Below, piece by piece: positions 31,756 through 39,512 of a DNA stretch of 39,512 bases. Every line of letters begins with the position of its first letter. Position 1 is the stretch's first letter. Below the pieces are notes generated by a model. It had not been told where the DNA came from. It saw only the letters and a list, made by a program, of their open reading frames with translations, and searched no databases. Both the position numbers and the translations under genes were made by a program. The DNA is taken from contig NZ_FZNW01000025.1 of assembly GCF_900188115.1 (NCBI RefSeq), forward strand, positions 1 through 39,512. The letters run 5' to 3'. Source of the stretch: Haloechinothrix alba (lineage in GTDB: Bacteria; Actinomycetota; Actinomycetes; Mycobacteriales; Pseudonocardiaceae).

Positions 31756-32930
31756 TGGCCCGATTGATAACCGGAATCGGCGAGCTGACCACGAACGAGC
31801 CGGAGCTGGGCACGTTGCGCTCGGCCGCGGTGGTGCTCGACGACGACCGCGTCGACTGGGTCGGCCCCGCGCACCGTGCCGGGCCCGCCGACGAGCGGGT
31901 GGACGTCGGGGGCCGGGCGGTGCTGCCCGGCTGGGTCGACTCGCACACCCACCTGGTGTTCGCGGGCGACCGCACCGCGGAGTTCGAGGCGCGTATGGCG
32001 GGCGAGCCGTACTCCGCGGGCGGCATCGCCGTGACCGTGGACGCGACGCGGCGCGCGCCGGACGACGTCCTTGCCGGCAACCTGGCACGGCTGGCGCACG
32101 AGGCGCGGATGCAGGGCACCACGTACCTCGAGACCAAGACAGGGTACGGACTGACGGTCACCGACGAGCTGCGGTCCGCCCGGGTCGCGGCCCGGGTGGC
32201 CGACGAGGTCACCTTCCTCGGCGCGCACATCGTTCCCGGTGAGTGCGCGGCCGATGAGTACCTCGACACCGTGACCGGCCCGATGCTCGACGCGGTGGCC
32301 GAGCACGTGAGCTGGGTCGATGCCTTCTGCGATACCGGTGCCTTCGACGAGGAGCAGTCCGAGCGGGTGCTGCGGGCCGCCGCCGACCGTGGCCTCGGTG
32401 TGCGGGTACACGGTAACCAGCTCGGTCCCGGACCGGGGGTGCGGCTCGCCGTGCGGTGCCGCGCCGCCAGCGTGGATCACTGCAGCTACCTGGACGAGGC
32501 CGATGTGGCGGCGCTGGCCGACAGCTGGAGCGGCGCGGCGACGGGCACGGTTGCCACCGTGCTGCCTGCCTGCGACCTGTCGACACGGGGACCGCTGGCC
32601 CCGGCCCGCGCACTGCTGGATGCCGGTGCCGTCGTGGCACTGGCCACCAACGCCAACCCGGGAAGCTCCTACACGACCTCGATGGCGTACTGCGTGGCGA
32701 CCGCGGTGCTGCAGATGGGGCTGACGGTTCCCGAGGCGGTGTGGGCGGCGACCCGGGGCGGGGCCAAGGCACTGCGTGCCGACAGCGGGGAGGGCGCCGT
32801 CGGCGTGCTACGCGAGGGGGCTCGTGCGGACGTGCACGTGCTCGACGCACCGTCGGTGACGCATCTGGCCTACCGGCCGGGGGTGCCGTTGACGTGGGCC
32901 GTCTGGTGCAAGGGCGTCCGGCTGCGCTGA
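31755..32930 (+). CDS. hutI: Imidazolonepropionase
   Basis: Opens the ring of imidazolonepropionate to give formimidoylglutamate. 391 residues. H64 and H66 in VDSHTHLVFAGDR are the first metal ligands; VHGNQLG and ASVDHCSYLD carry the others. The late segment reads ALATNANPGSS: the position normally held by the metal-binding Asp is N299 (AAC at 32649-32651). This may weaken metal binding or be a lineage trait. ATG 31755 overlaps the hutF stop by one base, with GGAGGTGA seven bases upstream. Last gene of the hut operon. Confidence 0.94.
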   Translation: MARLITGIGELTTNEPELGTLRSAAVVLDDDRVDWVGPAHRAGPADERVDVGGRAVLPGWVDSHTHLVFAGDRTAEFEARMAGEPYSAGGIAVTVDATRRAPDDVLAGNLARLAHEARMQGTTYLETKTGYGLTVTDELRSARVAARVADEVTFLGAHIVPGECAADEYLDTVTGPMLDAVAEHVSWVDAFCDTGAFDEEQSERVLRAAADRGLGVRVHGNQLGPGPGVRLAVRCRAASVDHCSYLDEADVAALADSWSGAATGTVATVLPACDLSTRGPLAPARALLDAGAVVALATNANPGSSYTTSMAYCVATAVLQMGLTVPEAVWAATRGGAKALRADSGEGAVGVLREGARADVHVLDAPSVTHLAYRPGVPLTWAVWCKGVRLR

Positions 32931-32970
32931 GGTGTGCGGGAGAGCCGCGGCGGCAGGCCATAATGGCTGG

Positions 32971-33600
32971 ATGGCTACGCGACCACAACGCAGCTACGCG
33001 GGGCGTTCGGCTGCCGAGCGCAGCGCCGAGCGGCGCGAGCGGCTGATGGCGGCCGGGCTCGAGCTGTTCGGCACCGAGGGGTACGCGGCGAGCTCGATCG
33101 AGAAGTTGTGTAGCACGGCCGGTGTGTCCACCCGGAACTTCTACGAGGAGTTCGGCAGCAGGGAAGCGCTGCTGATGCGGCTGCACGACCGGGTTATCGA
33201 GCGCGCGATGGATGCGGTGGTGCAGGCCCTGGCAGGGGCGGAGGACCGCCCGTTGCGCGAGCGGGTCGAGCGCGGGATGCGCGCCTACATCACCACCACC
33301 GCCGAGGACCCGCGCTGGGCCCGGCTGTCCTACGTCGAGCTCGTCGGGATCAGCGACGCCGTGGAACGGCACCGGTTGGACTGGCGGGCGCGCTGGGTCG
33401 AGTTCCTCGACGCCGAGTCGCGGCGTGCGGTCGCGCGGGGCGAGGCCGCCGACCGCGATTTCCAGCTGGGTGCGGTTGCCCTGATCGGCGGGGTCAACGA
33501 GCTGGTGTATCACTGGTCGACCGGTGCGGTGGCCGGGTCCCTCGACGACGTCATCGACGAGCTCGTCCGCCTGACGACCGCACTGGTGACCGCATCCTGA
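32971..33600 (+). CDS. TetR family transcriptional regulator
   Basis: 209 residues. The N-terminal DNA-binding domain spans about 20-65 (MAAGLELFGTEGYAASSIEKLCSTAGVSTRNFYEEFGSREALL), the rest is a helical ligand domain ending VDELVRLTTALV-like. CATAAT (32959-32964) six bases before the ATG suggests a leaderless message, so it has its own promoter and need not belong to the hut operon. It is followed by a convergent small gene, so the target is unknown. Confidence 0.93.
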   Translation: MATRPQRSYAGRSAAERSAERRERLMAAGLELFGTEGYAASSIEKLCSTAGVSTRNFYEEFGSREALLMRLHDRVIERAMDAVVQALAGAEDRPLRERVERGMRAYITTTAEDPRWARLSYVELVGISDAVERHRLDWRARWVEFLDAESRRAVARGEAADRDFQLGAVALIGGVNELVYHWSTGAVAGSLDDVIDELVRLTTALVTAS

Positions 33601-33627
33601 CCGGGCTCCCGGCTGGTTGCCTGCCGC

Positions 33628-33828
33628 CTATTCCCTTCCGCGTACGATCGTCGGTTCGAAGCCGTCGTCGGTGTCGCCGTCCGGCGGTTCGCGGCGGGGC
33701 CGCGGGATCGCGCTCGTTCGCTGTTCGGTGGTCTCCCTGCTGGTCCCCCGTCCGGCTTCCGGGCCTCGTCGCCGCTCGCGAGGCGCCGCGGATGTAGCGT
33801 GCCGACCCGTGCCTGCGCTGCTGCCCAT
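33628..33828 (-). CDS. Small basic hypothetical protein
   Basis: 66 residues, rich in Arg, Pro and Gly (PRERRRGPEAGRGTSRETTEQ) and ending DDGFEPTIVRGRE. No recognised domain; likely disordered. The support is a strong ribosome site (AGGAGGGAG) nine bases before the ATG at 33828 and separation from its neighbours. It could still be a chance frame in GC-rich DNA. The 133-base space from 33829 to 33961 holds its leader; nothing else is clear there. Confidence 0.45.
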   Translation of the reverse strand: MGSSAGTGRHATSAAPRERRRGPEAGRGTSRETTEQRTSAIPRPRREPPDGDTDDGFEPTIVRGRE

Positions 33829-33961
33829 CAGACACTCCCTCCTGTCCGACCCCGGCGCGGGCGCCACCGTGCCCCCGGGACATCCGTGATATCTCATTTC
33901 GGGAGTGTGTGTTACGTCACTGCGTCTACTTTCCCCGATCGGACGATTCGCCGCGGGGCGT

Positions 33962-34444
33962 TCAGCCGGCAGGGGGCAGCAGCACGACACCGTCGTCATC
34001 GGCACAGAGGTGGTCGCCGGGGTGGAACGTGACTCCTCCGAACCCGACGGGGATGTCCACGGCGCCCGCGCCGTCCTTGCTGCTCTTGCGCGGGTTCGTA
34101 CCGAGTGCCTTGATGCCGATGGGCAGGTCGGCCAGTACGGGACTGTCCCGCACCGCCCCGTGCAGCACGAGCCCGCACCAACCGTTGTCCACGGCCGACT
34201 GCGCGATGAGGTCCCCGGTCAGCGCGGTGTGCAGCGAGCCGCCGCCGTCGACGACGAGGACGCACCCGTCTCCGGGGGTGCGCAGCAGCTCGCGCAGCAG
34301 TCCGTTGTCCTGATGGCAGGACACCGTGCGTACGGATCCGGAGAATGCCCGGTACTTGCCGAACTGGTGGAACTGGGTGTCGCACACGCGCAGCGCGGTG
34401 CCGTGCTCGTCGACAAGATCGGCGGTGCTGAAGGATTCACTCAC
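33962..34444 (-). CDS. RraA-like family protein
   Basis: 160 residues, normal for the RraA fold. Segments include the N-terminal [60 protein letters not shown] and [22 protein letters not shown]. Members either bind and inhibit RNase E or are class II pyruvate aldolases; the GxxRD segment (GAVRD) fits the shared core, so the two cannot be separated here. Single gene with its own promoter. Confidence 0.93.
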   Translation of the reverse strand: MSESFSTADLVDEHGTALRVCDTQFHQFGKYRAFSGSVRTVSCHQDNGLLRELLRTPGDGCVLVVDGGGSLHTALTGDLIAQSAVDNGWCGLVLHGAVRDSPVLADLPIGIKALGTNPRKSSKDGAGAVDIPVGFGGVTFHPGDHLCADDDGVVLLPPAG

Positions 34445-34523
34445 ATGCCTGAGAGTATCAAGGGGGGCTCCTGCGGCCGCGGTCTCGCCGGTGCCCCGGG
34501 CGCGGCCGTGCCGCCCTGATCGG

Positions 34524-35315
34524 CTAGTCGCCGAACGGGTCGCCGGTGTGCCCGAGGAGGTCGGCGATCGAGTCGAGCACCATGTTCGGCCGGTACGGGT
34601 AGCACTCCGCCGAGTCCTTGGTGGCGATCCCGGTGAGCACCAGGATCGTGCGCAGCCCCGACTCGATCCCGGCGTGCACGTCGGTGTCCATCCGGTCGCC
34701 GATCATCACGGTGTCCTCCGAGTGCGCGCCGAGCACACTCAACGCGGACCGCATCATCAGCGGGTTCGGTTTGCCGACGTAATAGGGCTGCTTTCCGGTC
34801 GCCCGCTCGATGAGCGCGGCGACCGACCCGGTCGCCGGAAGCGCCCCCTCCAGGCTGGGTGCCGTCGCGTCCGGGTTGGTGGCGATGAAGCGCGCCCCCG
34901 CGTTGATCAGCCTGATCGCCTTGGTGATCGCGCTGAAGCTGTACGTGCGGGTCTCCCCGAGCACCACGTAGTCGGGAGAGCGCTCGGTGAGCACGTAGCC
35001 TGCCTGGTGCAGGGCGGTGGTCAGCCCGGCCTCGCCGATGACGAAGGCCGTGCCGTTCGGCCGTTGCCAGCTCAGGAACTTCGCGGTCGCCAGCGCGGAG
35101 GTCCAGATGGCGCCCTCCGGAACGTCCAGGCCGGACGCCAGCAGCCGCGCCCGCAGGTCACGGGGCGTGTAGATCGAGTTGTTCGTCAGTACGAGGAACG
35201 GCCGCCCGTCCGCGCGCAGCTCGGCGAGGAACTCGTCGGCCCCCGCGACCATGTGCTCCTCGTGTACGAGCACCCCGTCCATGTCCGTGAGGTAGTTCCA
35301 CGCCTGAGTGTTCAT
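34524..35315 (-). CDS. HAD-IIA family phosphatase (NagD-like)
   Basis: 263 residues. Catalytic aspartates are D11 and D13 in DMDGVLV, followed by LTNNS (motif II), [10 protein letters not shown] (lysine of motif III) and MIGDRMDTD (motif IV). Members remove phosphate from small sugar or glycerol phosphates. It begins nine bases after the old glpD stop, in line with glpK and the broken glpD, so glycerol 3-phosphate is a reasonable but unproven substrate; a mycobacterial HAD-IIA protein has this activity. Confidence 0.92.
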   Translation of the reverse strand: MNTQAWNYLTDMDGVLVHEEHMVAGADEFLAELRADGRPFLVLTNNSIYTPRDLRARLLASGLDVPEGAIWTSALATAKFLSWQRPNGTAFVIGEAGLTTALHQAGYVLTERSPDYVVLGETRTYSFSAITKAIRLINAGARFIATNPDATAPSLEGALPATGSVAALIERATGKQPYYVGKPNPLMMRSALSVLGAHSEDTVMIGDRMDTDVHAGIESGLRTILVLTGIATKDSAECYPYRPNMVLDSIADLLGHTGDPFGD

Positions 35316-35324
35316 GCCACGAGC

Positions 35325-36523
35325 CTAGTGCGCCGCGGCCATCGGGTCAGGTGCCGCCAGGCGGGCAGCGGTGGCCGTCGCGTCGTCGGCGGCCTCCTGG
35401 GCGCGGCGCTCGGCGTGTACCCGCTCGGTGTAGAAGGTGACCTCCTGGTGCACCCGTTCGCTGTCCCAGCCGAGCAGCCGCCCCATGAGCGAGGCGACCT
35501 CGGGGCGGCTGTCAGCCCCCGGCCCGCGTCCTCGATGGAGACGCGGGTGCGCCTGGTGAGCACATCCTCGAGGTGAAGCGCGCCGTCGTGGGTGACGGCG
35601 TAGTGGATCTCCGCCATCCGGTAGCCCTCCGCGCCGGGAACCTGCGCGGCGAGGTCGGGGTGTTCGGCGATGAGCGCGAGCACCTCGCCGGCGTGGGAGC
35701 CGTACCGGCCGAGCAGGTGTTCGACGAGGCCGGCGGGTACCTGGAAGCGCCGCGCCACCGCGTCCCTGTGCTGCCACATCTCGTGATAGCCCACCGCGCC
35801 GACGAGCGGCAACTTGTCCGTCAGGGAGGGCGAGACGGCACGCCCGAGCCCGGCGGCCGCGTGGTCCACCGCGTCGGCGGCCATGACCCGGGAGGTGGTG
35901 TACGTCCCGCCCGCGACCACGGTCAGCCCGGGGACCGGCTCGGCGACGGCGTGCTCACGGGACAGCCGCGCCGTGTCGTCGCCGGTACCGGCGAGCAGGG
36001 GCCGTAGCCCGGCGTAGATGCCCTCGACGTTCGCGTGGCTGAGCGGCTCGCGCAGCACCGCGTTGACCCGCCCGAGCAGGTAGTCCAGGTCGGCCCCGGA
36101 AGCGGCGGGATGCACCTTGTCGTGGTCCCATTCGGTGTCGGTCGTGCCGATGATCCAGTGCCGTTCCCACGGGATCACGAACAACACGCTCTTCTCCGTG
36201 CGCAGGATCAGCCCGGTGGCCAGGTCGATACGCTCACGTGGCACGAGGATGTGCACGCCCTTGGAGGAGCGTACCGAGAACGGGCCGTCGGTTCCGGCGG
36301 CACGATGCATCTCGTCGGTCCACACCCCGGTCGCGTTGATCACGCGCTTGGCGCGGGTGACGATCTCCCGGCCGGACTCGAGGTCGCGAACCACGGCACC
36401 GGTCACCGTTCCGGACTCGTGCACGAAGCGTTCGACGCGGGTCCGGGCGAGCGCGACCGCCCCGTGCTGCGCGGCGGTGCGCGCGATCGTCATCGTGTGC
36501 CGCGCGTCGTCGGGCCCTGCTGC
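35325..36523 (-). pseudogene. glpD: Truncated and frameshifted glycerol-3-phosphate dehydrogenase
   Basis: The remnant matches GlpD from about residue 190 to its C-terminus. The first third, with the FAD-binding GxGxxG segment, is absent. Homology begins at PDDARHTMTIARTAAQHG only 13 bases after the glpK stop, so a deletion has joined the two genes. Near 35516-35520 a C run (G run on the coding strand) has lost one base: the frame reading RVSIEDAGRG then becomes nonsense, while the correct continuation (ADSRPEVASLMGRLLGWD to the stop at 35325) is in the next frame. ATG 36493 still opens a 393-codon frame, but the product could not bind FAD normally. Very likely non-functional. Confidence 0.88.
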
Positions 36524-36526
36524 CTC

Positions 36527-38047
36527 TCAGCCGTCCACATCGACCCAGTCGAGGGTGCGCGAGACGGCCTTCTTCCAGCGGGCGTGCTCGCTCTCCCTGC
36601 GGTCGGAGTCCCAGGTGGGCTGCCAGCGCTTGTCCTCCTGCCAGTTCTCCACGAGCTCGTCGGTGCTGCGCCAGAACCCGACGGCGAGCCCGGCCGCGTA
36701 GGCCGCGCCCAGCGCGGTCGTCTCCGCGACAACGGGCCGGTACACGGGCACGCCCAGCACGTCCGCCTGCATCTGCATGCACAGCTCGTTCGCGGTGACC
36801 CCGCCGTCCGCCCGCAGCACGTCGAGAGTGACCCCGGAGTCGGCCTGCATCGCGTCGACGACGTCGCGCGTCTGGAAGCAGATCGACTCGAGCGTCGCCC
36901 GCGCGATGTGCGCGTTCGTGCTGTATCGCGACAGGCCGACGATGGCCCCACGGGCGTCGGAACGCCAGTACGGCGCGAACAGGCCCGAGAACGCGGGGAC
37001 GAAGTAGACACCACCGTTGTCGGAGACCTGTCCTGCCAGTGCCTCGCTCTGCGCCGCTCCGGAGATGATGCCGAGCTGGTCGCGCAGCCACTGCACGGCG
37101 GAGCCGGTGACCGCGATCGAGCCTTCCAGCGCGTAGACCGGCTTGTGCTCCCCGAACTGGTAGCAGATCGTGGTCAGCAACCCGTGCTCGGACCGTACGA
37201 TCTCATTGCCGGTGTTGAGCAACAGGAAGTTGCCGGTGCCGTAGGTGTTCTTCGCCTCCCCCGGTTTGAAACACACCTGACCGACGGTGGCGGCCTGCTG
37301 GTCACCGAGGACCCCGGTGAGTGGTACCTCACCGCCGAACGGCCCGTCGGCGCGCGTGGTTCCGTAGAACTCCGGGTTCGATGACGGGAGTATGAACGGC
37401 AACATCTTCCGTGGGACGTCGAAAAAGGACAGGAGTTCGTCGTCCCAGTCCCATGTCTCGAGATCCATGAGCATGGTACGGCTCGCGTTGGTGGCGTCGG
37501 TGGCGTGGACGCCGCCGTCCGTGCCCCCTGTGAGGTTCCACAGCAGCCAGGTGTCGATCGTCCCGAAGATCGCCTCGCCCTTCTCGGCGTCCGCGCGGAC
37601 GCCCTCGACGTTGTCGAGGATCCACTTCAGCTTTCCCCCGGCGAAGTACGTCGCCGGAGGCAGGCCGGATCGCTGCCGGACGACCTCGGCTCGACCGTCG
37701 CGGTGCAGCGCATTGGCGATCTTGTCGGTTCTGGTGTCCTGCCAGACGATCGCGTTGCAGTACGTACGCCCGGTCCTGCGGTTCCACACCACGGTGGTCT
37801 CCCGCTGGTTGGTGATGCCGACCGCTGCGAGGTCGCCGGCACCGAGGTCGGCCTTGTTCATCGCTGTGGTGATGACCGAACGGGTGCGCTCCCAGATCTC
37901 GGTGGGGTTGTGTTCCACCCAGCCGGCACGCGGCAGGATCTGTTCGTGCTCCAGCTGGTGGCGGACGATCTCGTTACCGCCGTGGTCGAACACCATGAAG
38001 CGGGTGCTTGTGGTGCCCTGGTCGATCGATCCGATGAACTCGCTCAT
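36527..38047 (-). CDS. glpK: Glycerol kinase
   Basis: Phosphorylates glycerol with ATP to glycerol 3-phosphate. 506 residues, full length. DQGTTSTR near residue 10, [25 protein letters not shown], the hinge segment [16 protein letters not shown] and [15 protein letters not shown] are intact. The second of two adjacent ATGs (38047) is used because AAGGA is five bases upstream of it and only two from the first. It lies between the remnants of glpF and glpD, the remaining intact member of an old glpF-glpK-glpD operon. If glpD is missing elsewhere too, its product would need another route. Confidence 0.96.
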   Translation of the reverse strand: MSEFIGSIDQGTTSTRFMVFDHGGNEIVRHQLEHEQILPRAGWVEHNPTEIWERTRSVITTAMNKADLGAGDLAAVGITNQRETTVVWNRRTGRTYCNAIVWQDTRTDKIANALHRDGRAEVVRQRSGLPPATYFAGGKLKWILDNVEGVRADAEKGEAIFGTIDTWLLWNLTGGTDGGVHATDATNASRTMLMDLETWDWDDELLSFFDVPRKMLPFILPSSNPEFYGTTRADGPFGGEVPLTGVLGDQQAATVGQVCFKPGEAKNTYGTGNFLLLNTGNEIVRSEHGLLTTICYQFGEHKPVYALEGSIAVTGSAVQWLRDQLGIISGAAQSEALAGQVSDNGGVYFVPAFSGLFAPYWRSDARGAIVGLSRYSTNAHIARATLESICFQTRDVVDAMQADSGVTLDVLRADGGVTANELCMQMQADVLGVPVYRPVVAETTALGAAYAAGLAVGFWRSTDELVENWQEDKRWQPTWDSDRRESEHARWKKAVSRTLDWVDVDG

Positions 38048-38136
38048 CATGGTCCTTTCGAAGAACGTGCTGGCCGGGCGTCTGGCCGGCTCCGGTTGAA
38101 CCGGAGCCCGAGCTGTGCGTGCGGCTTCCGAGCGTG

Positions 38137-38460
38137 TCAGAACAGTACCTGGGACAGCAGCCCGGCGAGGTCTCCTCCGACGAGGGGTCCGAGTAACGGT
38201 ACCCAGGAGTAGGCTCAGTCCGAGCTCCTGCGGGTGGCCTATGGAGCTGCGGCGACCGGGTCGGGGGAGGAACCGGAGCCGACAGCGACCGCGGCGGGTG
38301 CGGTGTTGCGTTGCACCGGCAGCAGCGCGTGCGCGATCCGGGGTCCCAGGTCGCGCGCGGGGTTGATGGCGTAGCCCGTCGGTCCTCCCAGCGAGGCGCC
38401 GATGCCCACGACCAGCAGGGCCACAGCGGCAGGTCGGAGCCCGGTGCCGGAGAGGTGAGC
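38137..38460 (-). pseudogene. glpF: C-terminal remnant of a glycerol facilitator
   Basis: The frame reads [36 protein letters not shown], containing the second NPA motif of the aquaglyceroporin family, and later [24 protein letters not shown], its last helix. Two in-frame stops interrupt it: TAG at 38239-38241 and TGA at 38215-38217 (probably a former Trp codon). The first NPA and about two thirds of the protein are missing; homology stops sharply at 38460, where a glpK remnant starts on the other strand. Non-functional. Confidence 0.85.
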
Positions 38461-39417
38461 CGGCGCTGCGGCCTGCCGCTTGCCACCTACTTCTCCGCGC
38501 CGCGCATCAGCTGGAAGCTGGAGAGCTCACCGGGCCTGCGTGAGCGTGCCGAGAACGGGGAGGTGCTGTTCGGCACGATGGAAAGCTGGTTGATCTGGAA
38601 CCTCACGGGCGGCTCGGACGGCGGGATCCACGTCACGGACGTGACCAATGCCAGCCGGACGCTGCTGATGAACCTCGACACCCTTGACTGGGACGACGAG
38701 TTGCTGTCGTTCTTCGGCATCCCGCGTTCGGTGTTGCCCGGCATCCGGTCATAGTCCGAAGTGTACGGAAAGACCACGCGGGTGGTGCCGGACCTCCCGA
38801 TCGCTGCCGCCCTCGGTGACCAGCAGGCCGCGCTGTTCGGGCAGACCTGCTTCTCGGCAGGCGACGCGAAGTGTACCTACGGCACGGGTAGCTTCCTGCT
38901 GATGGACACCGGGGACGAGCCGGTGCGGTCCACACACGGCCTGCTGACCACGGTCGGGTTCAAGATAGGAACGGAACCTGCCAGGTATGCCCTTGAAGGC
39001 CCGATCGCGGTCACCGGCTCACTTGTGCAGTGGTTCCGGGACAGTCTCGGGCTGATCAATACAGCGGCGGAGATCGAGACGCTGGCCCGGACGGTCGATG
39101 ACAACGGGGGTTGCTACATCATCCCGGCGTTCTCCGGGCTGTTCGCGCCGCACTGGCACAGCGAGGCGCGCGGCATCATCGTCGGGTTGACCTCCTACAT
39201 CACCAAGGGACATCTCGCGCGCGCCGTTCTGGAGGCAACCGGCTGGCAGACACGGGAAGTCGTGGATGCCATGAACGCCGACTCCGATCTGACGCTGAAC
39301 ACGTTCAAGGTGGACGGGGGGATGACGTCCGACCACCTGCTCATGCAGTTCGTCGCGGACGTGCTCGGTGTTCCTGTGACGCGCCCCATGGTGGCCGAGA
39401 CCGTCTCGCTCGGTGCT
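38461..39417 (+). pseudogene. glpK: Remnant of a second, divergent glycerol kinase
   Basis: One frame matches GlpK from [11 protein letters not shown] (about residue 126 of the intact copy) to AETVSLGA (about residue 449). An in-frame TAG at 38752-38754 interrupts it between GIRS and SEVYGK. The first 125 and last 58 residues are absent. Recognisable parts include [37 protein letters not shown] and [15 protein letters not shown]. It differs too much from the intact glpK to be a recent copy and probably came from a separate paralogue. It is head-to-head with the glpF remnant. Confidence 0.9.
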
Positions 39418-39512
39418 CGGGTTGTGGAGGGGTCGGGTGTCTGTGTGTGGTCGGCGTGTCGTTGCGGGGTGGTCGAACGTGTGTGCGATATGCTGGTGGT
39501 GTGTCGGAGTTC
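39418..39512 (+). other. Unrelated sequence after the glpK break; possible start of a new gene
   Basis: From 39418 the translation no longer resembles GlpK. TATGCT at 39489-39494 lies six bases before GTG TCG GAG TTC at 39501, the leaderless pattern seen elsewhere in the window, so a plus-strand gene may begin here and run off the window. The sequence before it (TCGAACGTGTGTGCGATATG) reminds me of the region upstream of DUF222/HNH endonuclease genes of 13E12-type repeats, but this is only an impression. Confidence 0.35.

Noticed and set aside
1-39512. CRISPR array, prophage or complete insertion sequence
   Set aside because: No regularly spaced repeats, phage structural genes, or transposase frames were seen; the only mobile-type signals are the short dispersed repeats and the break at 39417.

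Overview
The window is high-GC actinobacterial DNA, most like a member of the Pseudonocardiaceae. The evidence is a dense gene layout with many GTG starts, a WhiB7/UvrD2 locus in the mycobacterial order, SPF-type RF2 encoded without a frameshift, a GlnR box in front of glnA, a 6C RNA, and many genes whose start codon lies 6-8 bases after a TANNNT -10 box (leaderless style). The genus cannot be fixed from the sequence alone.

Layout. 1-2847: glnA (3' end outside the window) with a GlnR box, then an RDD membrane protein and a DUF4191 membrane protein; a 16-bp inverted repeat separates these last two. 3060-17411: a block matching Mycobacterium tuberculosis Rv3198c-Rv3193c: uvrD2, whiB7 with a long attenuator leader, an AbiEi-like protein, an ABC1 kinase-like protein, a ThiF-like protein, a YgjP-like peptidase, a DUF2342 zincin, a PDZ/Lon-like protease, a PPA1309 protein and a UPF0182 membrane protein. 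17412-18391: a 40-bp palindrome, initiator tRNA and a PadR regulator with its own dyad. 18492-23387: prfB, ftsE, ftsX, smpB, an amidohydrolase and tmRNA, i.e. ribosome rescue and division genes. 23565-25006: a Ser/Pro-rich single-pass protein, a 6C RNA and a small protein.

25003-32930 is a histidine-degradation cluster: a divergent IclR regulator, then hutH, hutU, an M20 amidohydrolase, hutF and hutI. The gene overlaps suggest one operon from hutU onward. Histidine would go to urocanate (HutH), imidazolonepropionate (HutU), formimidoylglutamate (HutI), formylglutamate (HutF) and glutamate; the M20 enzyme is the candidate for the last step because no classical HutG is present. The M20 gene's N-terminus is built from a dispersed repeat element also found at 2064-2116.

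32971-35315 holds a TetR regulator, a small protein, an RraA-like protein and a HAD-IIA phosphatase. 35325-39512 is a decaying glycerol locus: glpK is intact, but glpD lacks its first third and has a frameshift, glpF is a C-terminal remnant with two internal stops, and a second, divergent glpK remnant lies head-to-head with the glpF remnant, carries a stop, and is cut off at 39417 by unrelated sequence.

No CRISPR array, prophage or complete insertion sequence was seen. The strongest leads are the whiB7 leader architecture, the repeat-derived N-terminus in the hut operon, the 6C RNA, the unusual HutI metal-site residue, the conserved peptidase/ThiF block of unknown purpose, and the broken glycerol locus.
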